Below, one piece after another: positions 8,130-16,792 of a DNA stretch of 64,000 bases. The stretch comes from DASRQZ01 sp964571275 (GTDB taxonomy: Bacteria > Myxococcota_A > Polyangia > Fen-1088), in assembly GCA_964571275.1 (NCBI GenBank), contig CAZNCQ010000006.1:1-64000 (forward strand), read 5' to 3'. The notes under the pieces are model-generated. The model saw only the letters and a program-made list of their open reading frames with translations. It had not been told where the DNA came from and did not search any database. How positions within the stretch are numbered: the stretch's first letter is position 1; the number at the start of each line of letters is the position of its first letter. The position numbers and the translations under genes were made by a program.

Positions 8130-8622
8130 ATTCGACATGCGCGATGGCCAAGTAGCTGAGGTAGATCGCGCTCAAGCGCTGGCTCGGGAGGACGTTGCGA
8201 TAGCGTTCCAGGAGCCGCGCCTTCGTCCTCGCCAGCTCGTCGCTTCCACGAAGCTCCTCGGGGCTCAGCTCTGACAGGAACGCGATCGTTTCGTTGCGCA
8301 CGCGCGGCAGCTGTCTGCGGACAGCCTCGCGGTCTTGCACGGAGGCGACCTCCAGATCGAACGCCGCGTCCACATACAGGTCGCCGCCGACGCTCCGCAG
8401 GCCGACCACGACATCCGGAAGCCTCAAGATCGGGCCGTCTGGGCCGTCGCTGTCGGTGGCATCGCCAGACAGGAAGCCGAAGGTCACACCGCTCCACCTG
8501 TCCCGACTCGTCCCGTAGAGGAGCAGAGCGACCACGACCAGCAGGTTCAGCGCGACCACGATCGTCCAACCCATCCGTCGACGTTCGCGTTCAGGCCCCT
8601 TGACCTTCTTCATTTGCTGCAT
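8128..8622 (-). CDS. solitary FliL-like membrane protein
   Basis: A 164-aa protein with a basic cytoplasmic N terminus, one transmembrane helix at about residues 18-40, and a periplasmic domain. The periplasmic part matches the FliL pattern: a beta region ending in a YVDAAFDLEV-like strand, then VRRQLPRVRNETIAFLS, then ELRGSDELARTKARLLERY. FliL binds the flagellar stator and basal body. No flagellar or stator gene is in the window, so this is a stand-alone paralogue whose partner is unknown. It might regulate another ion-driven MotAB/TolQR-type motor (inference). The start may be either of the two near-adjacent Met codons (residues 1 and 4). Confidence 0.75.
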   Translation of the reverse strand: MQQMKKVKGPERERRRMGWTIVVALNLLVVVALLLYGTSRDRWSGVTFGFLSGDATDSDGPDGPILRLPDVVVGLRSVGGDLYVDAAFDLEVASVQDREAVRRQLPRVRNETIAFLSELSPEELRGSDELARTKARLLERYRNVLPSQRLSAIYLSYLAIAHVE

Positions 8623-8898
8623 CAGCGCAAACTGCAGGCTCGCCAGGCGAGCCCGCGCCGATTGTCCACCCCAGATCCCCTCTGATTCCTCGACATATCA
8701 GGCCGAAACTATATGTGTGACGACCAGGCTGCGCGCCGCGACGTCGTGCGTTCTGCGACGCGACGTCGTTGGCGGGCGGCGGGAGCGCGGGACAGTCCCG
8801 AACCCGCGCGGCGCGGCTGTTGGAGACGTCGCTAAAGGTCCGAATCAGCGTACCGAAGGGGCGACGGAGGCGACTAACCGCCTTTGCGAGGAGAGGAC
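8623..8898. promoter_or_regulatory. divergent intergenic region with direct repeats
   Basis: This region separates the divergent FliL-like gene and the 179-aa gene. It holds two copies of GCGACGTCGT at 8738-8747 and 8760-8769. They are 22 bp apart, about two helical turns, and each contains the palindrome GACGTC, which fits a tandem operator for a dimeric regulator. A short AT-richer stretch (8700-8717) just left of the repeats may carry promoter elements. No experimentally known motif is matched. Confidence 0.35.
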
Positions 8899-9438
8899 AT
8901 GACGCAGTTCAAAGCGATCTCGCCGAGCGCCGAGGTGAACGGCGAGGCGGTGCACGCGATCCTTGACGGTGTGGGAACCATGAAGCAAGCGGCGCTCGAG
9001 ATGCTGCGCAAGTACGGCATCGTCGACCCGCAGCCCGGCAAGTGGTATCCGCAGCAGGCGTGGCTCGACGCGTTCAAGGAGATCACCGAGAAGATCGGGC
9101 CCAACACCGTCTTCCAGATCGCCACGAAGATTCCGGACAACGCGAAGTTCCCGCCCCAGATCGACTCGATCGAGAAGGCGCTGGCGGCGATCGACGTCGC
9201 CTATCACATGAACCACCGGGGCGGCGACATCGGATCCTACAAGTCCACTTCGACCGGTCCGCGCGCCGCGAAGGTGGTCTGCGCCAACCCAATGCCTTGC
9301 GCCTTCGACCGGGGGCTGATCACGTCGATGGCCAAGCGGTTCAAGCCTGCGGGGGCGGCGGCGACCGTGAAGCACGACGATTCGCAGCCCTGTCGCAGCA
9401 ACGGACAGACGACCTGCACCTATCTCGTGAGCTGGTAG
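8899..9438 (+). CDS. conserved soluble protein of unknown function
   Basis: A 179-aa cytoplasmic protein with no signal peptide. The first half is helical (repeated VNGEAVHAILDGVG and KYGIVDPQPGKWYPQQAWLD-like blocks). The second half has a Cys-rich end with the pattern C-x5-C-x-F-D-R-G, later PCRSNGQTTCTYLVSW. The final C-x6-C-x-Y-hydrophobic-hydrophobic end resembles the closing strand of V4R/HNOB-like small-ligand or haem-binding domains, but this is a weak similarity seen by eye. GAGGAGAGGAC just before the ATG at 8899 decides the start over an in-frame ATG at 8884. Confidence 0.7.
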   Translation: MTQFKAISPSAEVNGEAVHAILDGVGTMKQAALEMLRKYGIVDPQPGKWYPQQAWLDAFKEITEKIGPNTVFQIATKIPDNAKFPPQIDSIEKALAAIDVAYHMNHRGGDIGSYKSTSTGPRAAKVVCANPMPCAFDRGLITSMAKRFKPAGAAATVKHDDSQPCRSNGQTTCTYLVSW

Positions 9439-9542
9439 CGAACCCCAGGTAATCGGTCGAGGAATCGAGAAATAGTGATCGGACGAGCACCGCCGGCGCA
9501 TGACCAGGCATGGGATCGACGCGCACCTCGAAGGGGACGCCC

Positions 9543-10619
9543 ATGCGAAGCTGGAGAATCCTCGCCGTCGCGGTGCTGGGCGGTCTCGAGGCGTGCAGCG
9601 GCGGCGCGGCGGGGCCGGCGTCTTCGTCGACGACCGACGGGGCGGGCGGTGCGACCGTCGTGACCGGCTCGGGCGGTGCTGCCGGCGCTGCCCTCGACGG
9701 TGGCGCGCGCGACGCTGCCGCCAGCGGCGGCTCGAACGGCACGGGCGGCGCTCCGACGGGGCCGGGGAACGGCGGCCGCGCCGGCACGGGCGGAGCAGGC
9801 GCGACCGACGCGGGTGTACCCGACACGGGGGTCGCCGACGCGAGCAAAGGCGACGCGCGGAGCGCCGACGCGGGCACCATCGTCGCTGCGGTCACCTGCA
9901 ACACCGCCGGCGCGGCCACCGCCAAGACGCCAACCGTCTACGTCATCGGCGACTCCACCGCGTCGGTGTACACGAGCGATCTCTACCCGCGCATGGGCTG
10001 GGCGCAGCCGCTGCAAGAGTATTTCACGCCCGCGTGCGCGACGATCCAGGACGAGGCGCTGTCAGGCCGCAGCTCGAAGAGCTTCTTCGACGAGGGCGAC
10101 TGGGCGCCGATCAAGGCGGCCCTGCGCGCTGGCGACATCGTGCTCATCCAGTTCGGGCACAACGACGAGAAGACCGACGATCCGACGCGATTCACCGATC
10201 CGTTCACGACGTACGAGATGTACCTGTCGATCTACATCGACGACGCGATCGCGAAGGGCGCGACGCCGATCCTCCTCTCGTCGATCAACCGCAACGACTG
10301 GACGAACGCCGCGCTCGACGACACGCACGGCAACTACCCGGTGGCGGTGCGGCAGCTCGCGGCCGCGAAGAAGGTCGCGCTGGTCGACGCCACCGCGCTG
10401 ACCAAGACATTCTTCACGCGCATCGGCCAATCCGCGACGACCGCGCTGTTCATGGACCTGGCGCCCGGCCAGTTTCCAAACTACCCGAACGGCAACACCG
10501 ACGACACCCACCTTCAGGACAAGGGCGCGCATACGATAGCGCAGCTGCTCCTCGCGGATATGTACCGCCAGGCCTTCCCCCTCGCCTACCTGCTGAAGGC
10601 GGTGCCACTGGCGCCGTGA
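9543..10619 (+). CDS. exported SGNH esterase, rhamnogalacturonan acetylesterase-like
   Basis: A 358-aa secreted enzyme. The signal peptide ends at Cys18 (an atypical lipobox), followed by about 110 residues of Gly/Ala/Thr/Asp-rich linker. The catalytic SGNH domain has block I with Ser139 in VIGDSTAS, a block III-type GHND (206-209), and a block V DDTH with His324. The arrangement GDSTAS...GHND...DxxH is typical of rhamnogalacturonan acetylesterases (CE12-like), which remove acetyl groups from pectin backbones. The natural substrate is inferred and could be another acetylated glycan. The linker style is shared with the SGNH lipoprotein at 15263 and the GH128-type lipoprotein at 35401. Confidence 0.85.
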   Translation: MRSWRILAVAVLGGLEACSGGAAGPASSSTTDGAGGATVVTGSGGAAGAALDGGARDAAASGGSNGTGGAPTGPGNGGRAGTGGAGATDAGVPDTGVADASKGDARSADAGTIVAAVTCNTAGAATAKTPTVYVIGDSTASVYTSDLYPRMGWAQPLQEYFTPACATIQDEALSGRSSKSFFDEGDWAPIKAALRAGDIVLIQFGHNDEKTDDPTRFTDPFTTYEMYLSIYIDDAIAKGATPILLSSINRNDWTNAALDDTHGNYPVAVRQLAAAKKVALVDATALTKTFFTRIGQSATTALFMDLAPGQFPNYPNGNTDDTHLQDKGAHTIAQLLLADMYRQAFPLAYLLKAVPLAP

Positions 10620-10649
10620 GCAGCCGCCGCCGGCGTCCCGGGCCGACCG

Positions 10650-11018
10650 CTACTTTCCCCGCATCTCCTTCGCGCGCATGGTGTGATAGTCGGCCGCCTT
10701 CTCGGCATCGGCGGATAGTTTGTCCGCATCCTTGGACAGCATCTCGCAATGCTTCTGCATCTTGTCGTTCCAGGGGTTCTTCACGCCGCCCTTCGAATCC
10801 GGGTGCTCCTTCGCGTAGGCGGCCGCCATTGCCCGGTGCTCGTCCCCCACCTTCTTGAATTGAGTGGCCTCCTCTTTGTATTGCCTGGCGAGCGCCTCGT
10901 GCTCGGCCATCGTGGTGGGCACCTTCGCGTCTCCGGCGAATGAGGCCTTGGCGATCAGCGCGGCCGCCGCAAAAGCGAGAGATGAGACGAGCACAGGGAT
11001 CTTGGTTCGGAAAGTCAT
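10650..11018 (-). CDS. small exported helical protein
   Basis: A 122-aa protein with a clear Sec signal peptide: a basic N terminus, a hydrophobic Ala/Leu-rich core, and cleavage after ASFAG. The mature part is almost wholly helical and charged, with repeated blocks such as HEALARQYKEEA and KVGDEHRAMAAAYAK, ending in DYHTMRAKEMRGK. It is probably a small periplasmic helical-bundle protein of unknown role. GAGGAGATACCC directly before the ATG at 11018 supports this start; a longer upstream frame is open but not plausible. Confidence 0.75.
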   Translation of the reverse strand: MTFRTKIPVLVSSLAFAAAALIAKASFAGDAKVPTTMAEHEALARQYKEEATQFKKVGDEHRAMAAAYAKEHPDSKGGVKNPWNDKMQKHCEMLSKDADKLSADAEKAADYHTMRAKEMRGK

Positions 11019-11364
11019 GGGTATCTCCTCTGGTTGATCGGAATGTCTGGTCGTCCGGAACGGACACGGAATCAAACTCTGCGGGGTCTGTTTCAGAAAC
11101 CATCGCGGGCGGCGCCTCGCGCCGATTGAAAAGGCGTCGATAAGAGATCGCCTTGTGCCGCGACAAACGTTACAGAGCGTCCGCTCGAGTTCGCGATGCG
11201 TCCGTGCGCATCCGACCATCGATCTGCGCCCGGTCGTTCGTCGTCGCCCAACAACACCCCTCCGAAAAGCGCCCCCCCGGGTCGCGCCGCGAGAGTATAC
11301 ACGCTTCCGGCGAAGGGGTCGTCGTCATGAACCGTCGAGGCGAGGAGATGCGCCCATGTCCGGA
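11019..11364. other. intergenic, nothing recognised
   Basis: These 346 bases lie between the start of the small exported protein gene and the end of the P-type ATPase gene, both on the minus strand. Promoter elements for the exported protein must be here, but I see no convincing -35/-10 pair, hairpin or gene. Confidence 0.4.
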
Positions 11365-13872
11365 CTACAAGCGGGACCATCGCGACGGGACGAGCATGCG
11401 CCACCCGACGGCCAGGACGGCGCCCGCGAAGGGGATCAGCCAGGAGAGCGGACGGAGAGGCACGATGCTCATCAGCGCCGCCGCGGCCGGCGTGTACATC
11501 ATGATCGGGAGGCTGATCGCGGCCGCGCCCCACACGATCCAGAAGCGCGGCGAGCGGGGCAGGATCGCGCTCGCACGTTCTGCCGAGGCGGCGCGCTCGG
11601 CGAGGACGAGGATCTGGTAACCGATGATGAGGGTCGCGAGAGCGACGGCGCGGGCGTGGTCGGTCCCAGACCGCATATTCCACCAGAACACGGCGAACAC
11701 GGCCGCCGACAGCAAGAGGCCGGATAACGTCGATCGCAGCACGGCTGCTCTCGGCAACATGGGCGCGCGCGGATTCCGGGGCGGCCGGCGCATGAGGTCG
11801 CCCGGCGCAGGATCACCCTGGAACAGCAGGGCGGAAACCGGGTGAACAATCAGCTCGAGCCAGATCAGGTGCAGCGGCATCAGCAGGAGGGGCAGGCCGA
11901 CAATCGGAGGCATCAGCGCCAGCAGCACGATCGGGATGTGGAACGCGATCAGGTACAGGAACGCGCGCTGGATATCGAGGAAGATCTTCCGGCCGGCGCT
12001 GACCGCAGCGACGATCGAGGCGAAGTTGTCATCGAGCAGGACCAGGTCGGCCGCTGCCCGGGCGACGTCCGTCCCGCGCTGGCCCATGCTCACGCCGACG
12101 TCGGCTTGCCTGAGGGCCGGCGCATCGTTGATGCCGTCGCCCGTCATTGCGACGATCTCACCTTCAGCCTGCAGCGCCTCCACGATCATGTGCTTCTGCG
12201 CCGGCGAGATGCGGCAGAGGATGCTGGCGTCGGCGATGAGGCGTCGGCGCAGGCCGGCCGGCGCGGCCGCGAGCTGTTCGCCGCTCACGATCGCGTCGTC
12301 ACGATGAATGATGCCCGCGCTCTCGGTGATCGCATGAGCGGTGAGGGCATGATCGCCGGTGACGACCTTGATTCGAACGCCGGCCGCCTGGCACTCGCGG
12401 ACCGCGCCCGGCACCTCGGGACGCATCGGGTCCCGAAAGCCGAGTAGCCCGACCACCGACAGGTTTCGCTCGTCGTCCCCTCGCGTGATGCCCGTTGGGT
12501 TCGGGTCGACGCGCTCCGCGACGGCGAGCACGCGGATGCCCTCGGACGCGAGCCGCGCGTGGAGTTGCTCGATCGCGGTCCGCTCGGCAACCGCTACGTC
12601 CGCGTGCTCGAGGATTCCTTCGAGCGCGCCTTTGGCGACCACCCGGATCGTCGGGCCCCCGCTCGCCGGCGACCAGACGTGCGACATGTGCTTGCCGATG
12701 GGATCGAAATCGTGGTCCCGGACGAGACGCCAGTTCTCGATGAGCCGCTCGACGTCCATGCCTTGACGCGAGGCACGCGTCTCGATGGCCCGCTCCATGG
12801 GATCGCTCGGAGAAACCTCCGACGCGAGCACCGCCGCTGCCAGAAGCTCGCGCTCGGTCGTGTGGCCGAACGGGACCACCTGGTCCAACACGAACTGCCC
12901 CTTCGTGAGGGTCCCGGTCTTGTCGGTGCAGATGACGGTCGTCGAGCCCAGCGTCTCCACGCTGGCGAGGCGCCGCACCAGCACGCCCTGCTTCGTCAAG
13001 CGCCAGGCACCCACGCTGAGGAACAGCGTGAACACGAGCGGGAATTCTTCCGGGGCGGCCGACATCGCGATGCTGATCCCGCCGAGCAGGGATTGCCCCC
13101 AGCCGAGGCCGCGCAGCAGCCCGAGGCCAACCACCGCCGCGGCGACGACGGCGGCGATGACCGCGAGCTTCTTCACGAGCTGGCCGACGCGCCGTTGAAG
13201 CGGCGTGAGCGTCGTATCCGACGCCGCCACGAGGCGCGCGATCTCCCCGAACCGCGTCGCTCGCCCGGTCACGACGATCTCACCCTCGCCGTGGCCCGCC
13301 AGCACCGTCGATCCGGCGAAGAATCGTCCGTCGGCCGGAGCTCGGTCGCCAGCCACCGTCAACTCGACGGTTTGCTTGCCCTGAGGCTCGGACTCGCCCG
13401 TCAGCGACGATTCGTCGATGGCGAGGTTCGCTGCCGACCGGACGACACCGTCCGCGTGAATGAACTCTCCTTCGGAGAGGACCAGGAGGTCGCCTGGCAC
13501 GAGCTCCGCAGTGTCGATCGTCGTCTCGCAACCGTCCCGGATCACCCGCGCGCGCGGCGCCACACTGCGAGCCAGCCTTTTGAGCGCCGACCGCGAGCGC
13601 GCTTCGAGGAACACATCGACGCCGATCACCGGGACGAGCGCGCCCAACATCACGATCGCGTCTCGCGCCTCGCCGAGCAACCTGTAGACTCCGGCCGCGG
13701 CGACGAGCATGATCGCCATGGGGTCGAGGAGGAGCGTGGCCGCATCCTTCAGCCAGGCCGCGCGCTCTCGGCTGACCAGCCTGTTTGGCCCGTGCTCGAG
13801 CAAGCGAGCGCGCGCTTCGTCCGTGGTCAGCCCACGGCTCCGCGCCGCCGCCGCCGGTTCGTTGATGGCCAT
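11365..13872 (-). CDS. P-type cation-transporting ATPase
   Basis: An 835-aa integral membrane pump. Visible elements are a cation-ATPase N-terminal block, two early membrane helices, the actuator signature LTGES, phosphorylation motif DKTGTLT with Asp317, a hinge TGDGINDAPALRQADVG, and about six C-terminal helices. Length and layout fit the Ca2+/Mg2+/H+ (P2/P3) classes, not the heavy-metal P1B class, since there is no N-terminal CXXC or CPC. The M4 ion-site motif reads PEEFP instead of the PEGLP of calcium pumps, so the ion cannot be assigned. The ATG at 13872 is chosen for the GGAAG sequence upstream; 13890 is the alternative. Confidence 0.9.
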   Translation of the reverse strand: MAINEPAAAARSRGLTTDEARARLLEHGPNRLVSRERAAWLKDAATLLLDPMAIMLVAAAGVYRLLGEARDAIVMLGALVPVIGVDVFLEARSRSALKRLARSVAPRARVIRDGCETTIDTAELVPGDLLVLSEGEFIHADGVVRSAANLAIDESSLTGESEPQGKQTVELTVAGDRAPADGRFFAGSTVLAGHGEGEIVVTGRATRFGEIARLVAASDTTLTPLQRRVGQLVKKLAVIAAVVAAAVVGLGLLRGLGWGQSLLGGISIAMSAAPEEFPLVFTLFLSVGAWRLTKQGVLVRRLASVETLGSTTVICTDKTGTLTKGQFVLDQVVPFGHTTERELLAAAVLASEVSPSDPMERAIETRASRQGMDVERLIENWRLVRDHDFDPIGKHMSHVWSPASGGPTIRVVAKGALEGILEHADVAVAERTAIEQLHARLASEGIRVLAVAERVDPNPTGITRGDDERNLSVVGLLGFRDPMRPEVPGAVRECQAAGVRIKVVTGDHALTAHAITESAGIIHRDDAIVSGEQLAAAPAGLRRRLIADASILCRISPAQKHMIVEALQAEGEIVAMTGDGINDAPALRQADVGVSMGQRGTDVARAAADLVLLDDNFASIVAAVSAGRKIFLDIQRAFLYLIAFHIPIVLLALMPPIVGLPLLLMPLHLIWLELIVHPVSALLFQGDPAPGDLMRRPPRNPRAPMLPRAAVLRSTLSGLLLSAAVFAVFWWNMRSGTDHARAVALATLIIGYQILVLAERAASAERASAILPRSPRFWIVWGAAAISLPIMMYTPAAAALMSIVPLRPLSWLIPFAGAVLAVGWRMLVPSRWSRL

Positions 13873-13972
13873 CACCACACTTCCTGCCATGCGAACGAGG
13901 CGGAGTCCGACGAAGCGCTGTGGTGACCGGAAGACCGCGCCGCGCACACGCCAGCGCTCACAGCCATCCCCC

Positions 13973-15202
13973 TCAGTTCCCGCGCCTGATCTCGGGCGGG
14001 TGAAAATGGATCGCGAACGTGTGAGCCACGCGATCCTCGCACGCGATCACGCCGGTTTTCAGATCGACGCTGCGGGGCACCGGTGTGCGGCGCTCTTCGT
14101 AGAACGCGTGATAGCCCCGCTCGGCGAGCGTGTCCAGCAGCATGTCGACCGAGGCCGGCTCTCGAAACAGAGGGCTGTCGGTCTTCACGATGCATCGCCC
14201 GGCGAGAGCGTGACGGACGATGACGGGCACGACCTCGTCCTCGATGAAGGTCGCGACCTCCCTGAACCTGGCGGGAGCGGCGTGCTCGTACGCGTCGAGG
14301 CGGCGCACCAGCTCCTGGCGAGCGTGGCGCGTCACCTCGGACACGAGGGGGATGTGGTGGATGATGTCGTACGTCTGATGGCCGAGCTCGAGGGAGCTCT
14401 GGTACTGGAACTCCGCGATGATGCTGCGCTCGACGTCGGCCAGCGCAGCGTCCGCGTTGATGAAGTGGTAGTGGAAGTGACGGCGCAGGCTCGTGAGCGC
14501 CTCGTACGTGCGTTCCTTGAACGTGCGGTACCGGTTGCGCGCCAGCTGCTCGTCGACGTCGGTGGGACGCAGCTGGACGAGATCGCCCACGCCCGTTCGC
14601 TGGACCTGCTCGTTATGGGCGAGGATCTCGTGTCCGCGCCGGAGCTGCCGCTCGATCGACGTCTGCTCGCCGACGAAGAGCACGGTGATGCGGAAGATCG
14701 GACGCCGGAAGCGCATGCCGAGAGGCGTCCCCCAGTACTTCGCGCGCAGCTGCATGATCTGGTCGTGCAGCAACTTGACGGCCTCGGCCTGGACGCCCGT
14801 GCGAGGGAATCCGTCGATGACGACGCCGGTCTGATACTGGGGCTCGAGCACCTCGCGCAGCAGTGCCTGGATGACCTCCCGGTCACCGACGAACTGGCCG
14901 CGATCCTTGAGCGCGCGCATGGCCGGTGTTTCGAGCAGATCGCTGACCACGATCGGTGGCGCGGTCAGCCCTCGCTCGCGCAGGATGAACGGTGTGTTGG
15001 TGCCCTTGCCCGACCCAGGAGCGCCGCCCAGCCACATGATCTCCTTGGGGAAGGCCATCCCCTCGAGCCCGCGTTCCTGGACCAGCTGGTTCCAGACTTG
15101 CTCGAAGATCAAGGGCGCGTCTTTGATCTCGAGCTCGGGCCCGGCGGTGCGGCCCGCGGCGACGTCGGCGACCCCGTGCGGCTGGGATTTTTCTTCGGAC
15201 AT
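13973..15202 (-). CDS. adenylate-kinase-like nucleotide kinase, 409 aa
   Basis: The N-terminal two thirds shows the NMP-kinase fold: Walker A GAPGSGKGTNTP at about residue 60, a VVIDGFPRTGVQAEAVKLL block as in adenylate kinases (DGFPR), and the arginine-rich lid-side motif RTFKERTYEAL. The protein is nearly twice the usual adenylate kinase length: it has about 25 extra N-terminal residues, and after about residue 240 a C-terminal region with VSEVTRHARQELVRRLDAYE and a final Thr/His-rich section. The likely reaction is phosphate transfer between ATP and a nucleoside monophosphate, or an allied P-loop reaction; the substrate is unknown. It sits upstream of the P-type ATPase on the same strand, 100 bp away. 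Confidence 0.8.
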   Translation of the reverse strand: MSEEKSQPHGVADVAAGRTAGPELEIKDAPLIFEQVWNQLVQERGLEGMAFPKEIMWLGGAPGSGKGTNTPFILRERGLTAPPIVVSDLLETPAMRALKDRGQFVGDREVIQALLREVLEPQYQTGVVIDGFPRTGVQAEAVKLLHDQIMQLRAKYWGTPLGMRFRRPIFRITVLFVGEQTSIERQLRRGHEILAHNEQVQRTGVGDLVQLRPTDVDEQLARNRYRTFKERTYEALTSLRRHFHYHFINADAALADVERSIIAEFQYQSSLELGHQTYDIIHHIPLVSEVTRHARQELVRRLDAYEHAAPARFREVATFIEDEVVPVIVRHALAGRCIVKTDSPLFREPASVDMLLDTLAERGYHAFYEERRTPVPRSVDLKTGVIACEDRVAHTFAIHFHPPEIRRGN

Positions 15203-15262
15203 GGCTGGGCAGGTTAGGAAATGCGCGACACCGGGTCGAGCCCGATCGCGCTCGCGACGCGC

Positions 15263-16174
15263 TCAGAAGTATCCGGTCGCGCCGATCGCCCCAACCGTGA
15301 TGGGCGCCATGATGGCGGCACCGGCCGGCGTGGGGTGAACGCCGTCGGCGGTGTCGGCGGTGTTGGTCGGATCGAAGGTACTGTCGTAGTGGTCGATGAT
15401 GTAAATCGGCGAGGTCGCCGTCGAGTTGGTCGACGCCCAGCTCGGCGTCAGCGCGGCGGCCAGTGCTCCCACGTTGGCGAGACAGGTCGTGCAACCGGCT
15501 GGACTCAGCTTGATGATCTTCGAGACGAAGAAGATGACGTTCGGGTTCTGCTTGCGGAACTCGGCGATCACGGCGAGATAGGCCGACAGGATCGTCGAGG
15601 TGCCGATGCCGTCCCAGACATCGTTGGTTCCGTAGTGCATGAGAACGATGTCGGGCTTCTCGGCGGCCCAGCTTTGCAACTCGGCGTAGCTTCCGCACCC
15701 GGTGGTCTTCGTGCAAGCAGAGCGAGTGCTGTCCTGGGGAAGGTACGTCACGCCGTAGCCCGCGTGTCCCTCGTCCTTGACCGAGCTCGGGGCGCCGGCC
15801 AGGCAGGACTGGTTCGTGGTCTCCATCCCCACGAACTGGAAGTTGGTGTGACCGCCTGCCTGCAGTTGCTGGTACGTGGCCTGAGGGTAGCAGGTCGACT
15901 CGGTCACCGAATCGCCCAGCATCATGACATTCCAGACCCCGGTGTGGTTGGTCCCTCCAACCCCGGGAGCGCCACCGGTTGCCGCCATTCCGCCCGCGCC
16001 AACCGCTCCGCCGGATCCCGTCGCGCCGCCGCTCGACGCGTCGCCGGCCGGCGAACCACCCGCGCCCGAGCCACCGGTTCCCGAGCTTCCCGAACCAGGC
16101 CCGCTACTGCAGGCCGCGGCGAGGACGAGCGCCCCAGCGAGCGAGATGTACGACAGGGAGAGACGGCATGTCAT
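15263..16174 (-). CDS. SGNH/GDSL-family lipoprotein hydrolase
   Basis: A 303-aa exported lipoprotein: signal peptide with LAAAC, acylated Cys22, then a Gly/Ser-rich linker to about residue 75. The SGNH domain has Ser89 in MLGDSVTES, a GTND block III (Asn184) and a final DGVHPT block V. The spacing from GDS to YGTND and the DGVHP ending resemble CE2/CE3-type carbohydrate esterases (acetylxylan esterases). It likely deacetylates a plant or microbial polysaccharide at the cell surface (inference). It is a second esterase of the window with the same linker design as the one at 9543. Confidence 0.82.
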   Translation of the reverse strand: MTCRLSLSYISLAGALVLAAACSSGPGSGSSGTGGSGAGGSPAGDASSGGATGSGGAVGAGGMAATGGAPGVGGTNHTGVWNVMMLGDSVTESTCYPQATYQQLQAGGHTNFQFVGMETTNQSCLAGAPSSVKDEGHAGYGVTYLPQDSTRSACTKTTGCGSYAELQSWAAEKPDIVLMHYGTNDVWDGIGTSTILSAYLAVIAEFRKQNPNVIFFVSKIIKLSPAGCTTCLANVGALAAALTPSWASTNSTATSPIYIIDHYDSTFDPTNTADTADGVHPTPAGAAIMAPITVGAIGATGYF

Positions 16175-16220
16175 GGGATGAAGACCTCCAAGGCCGCGAT
16201 GATCGCATCATCTGACGAAA

Positions 16221-16234
16221 GGGAGAAGTCTCCC
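16221..16234. terminator. short hairpin after the 154-aa gene
   Basis: GGGAGA-AG-TCTCCC is a 6-bp perfect stem with a 2-nt loop, placed between the 3' end of the 154-aa gene and the start of the SGNH lipoprotein. On the minus strand it is followed by three T residues, so it is a weak intrinsic terminator candidate. Confidence 0.35.
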
Positions 16235-16237
16235 CCG

Positions 16238-16702
16238 TCAGTACTCGGCCTTGATCACGAAGTACGATCCTCGGATGGTACCGGCCAGCTTCGACTTCTG
16301 CCTCGCAAACTTGAAGCGGGGCGCGAGCTCGGCGGGGATTTCCATCCCGTCGGAGAGCTTGAATCCGACGGCCCGCTTCTTCTCGTCATCGATCGTGTAC
16401 ATCACGTTGATCGAGAGGCCGCTCTCGTAGAACACGTACGCGATGCGGATGTTCTCGACCTGAAACTCCGTCGCCTCGAGGGGGCGGGACTGGATGACGA
16501 GGTCGCGTTCCTCTTTCAGGATGCGGTGGACCCAATCGATCGTCTTTCCGGCCGTGCTCGCCGGTTCGACCGCGAAGACGTGGCGATATTTGTTCTTGAA
16601 ATAGCGAGCCTCGTTGGCGCGCAAGCCCGCGAGCGCGCTCGCCACCGGGGACGACTCGAGCCCGACCGTCGACACGTTGCTGAAGTCCACTTCGTATGCC
16701 AT
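16238..16702 (-). CDS. hypothetical 154-aa soluble protein
   Basis: No signal peptide or membrane helix. The sequence alternates beta-rich segments (VENIRIAYVFYES, SINVMYTID, YFVIKAEY) with charged helices. It has a RANEARYFKNKYRHVFAVEP motif near residue 30, so it is probably an alpha+beta domain of unknown function. GAGGAG about 6 nt upstream supports the ATG at 16702 over the longer frame. No family is recognised. The next feature upstream is the AraC-like remnant. Confidence 0.65.
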   Translation of the reverse strand: MAYEVDFSNVSTVGLESSPVASALAGLRANEARYFKNKYRHVFAVEPASTAGKTIDWVHRILKEERDLVIQSRPLEATEFQVENIRIAYVFYESGLSINVMYTIDDEKKRAVGFKLSDGMEIPAELAPRFKFARQKSKLAGTIRGSYFVIKAEY

Positions 16703-16792
16703 GGCGCTCCTCTCGGTCCGGCTCGACTGCCGGTCTGCGCTGAATGTAGCCGGCACGTCGACGGCCTGAAAAGCGCTTTGGAAGGCTCCGCG

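Noticed and set aside
12559..13926. 455-aa plus-strand open frame antisense to the P-type ATPase
   Set aside because: It is low-complexity, and the ATPase motifs on the other strand are unambiguous.
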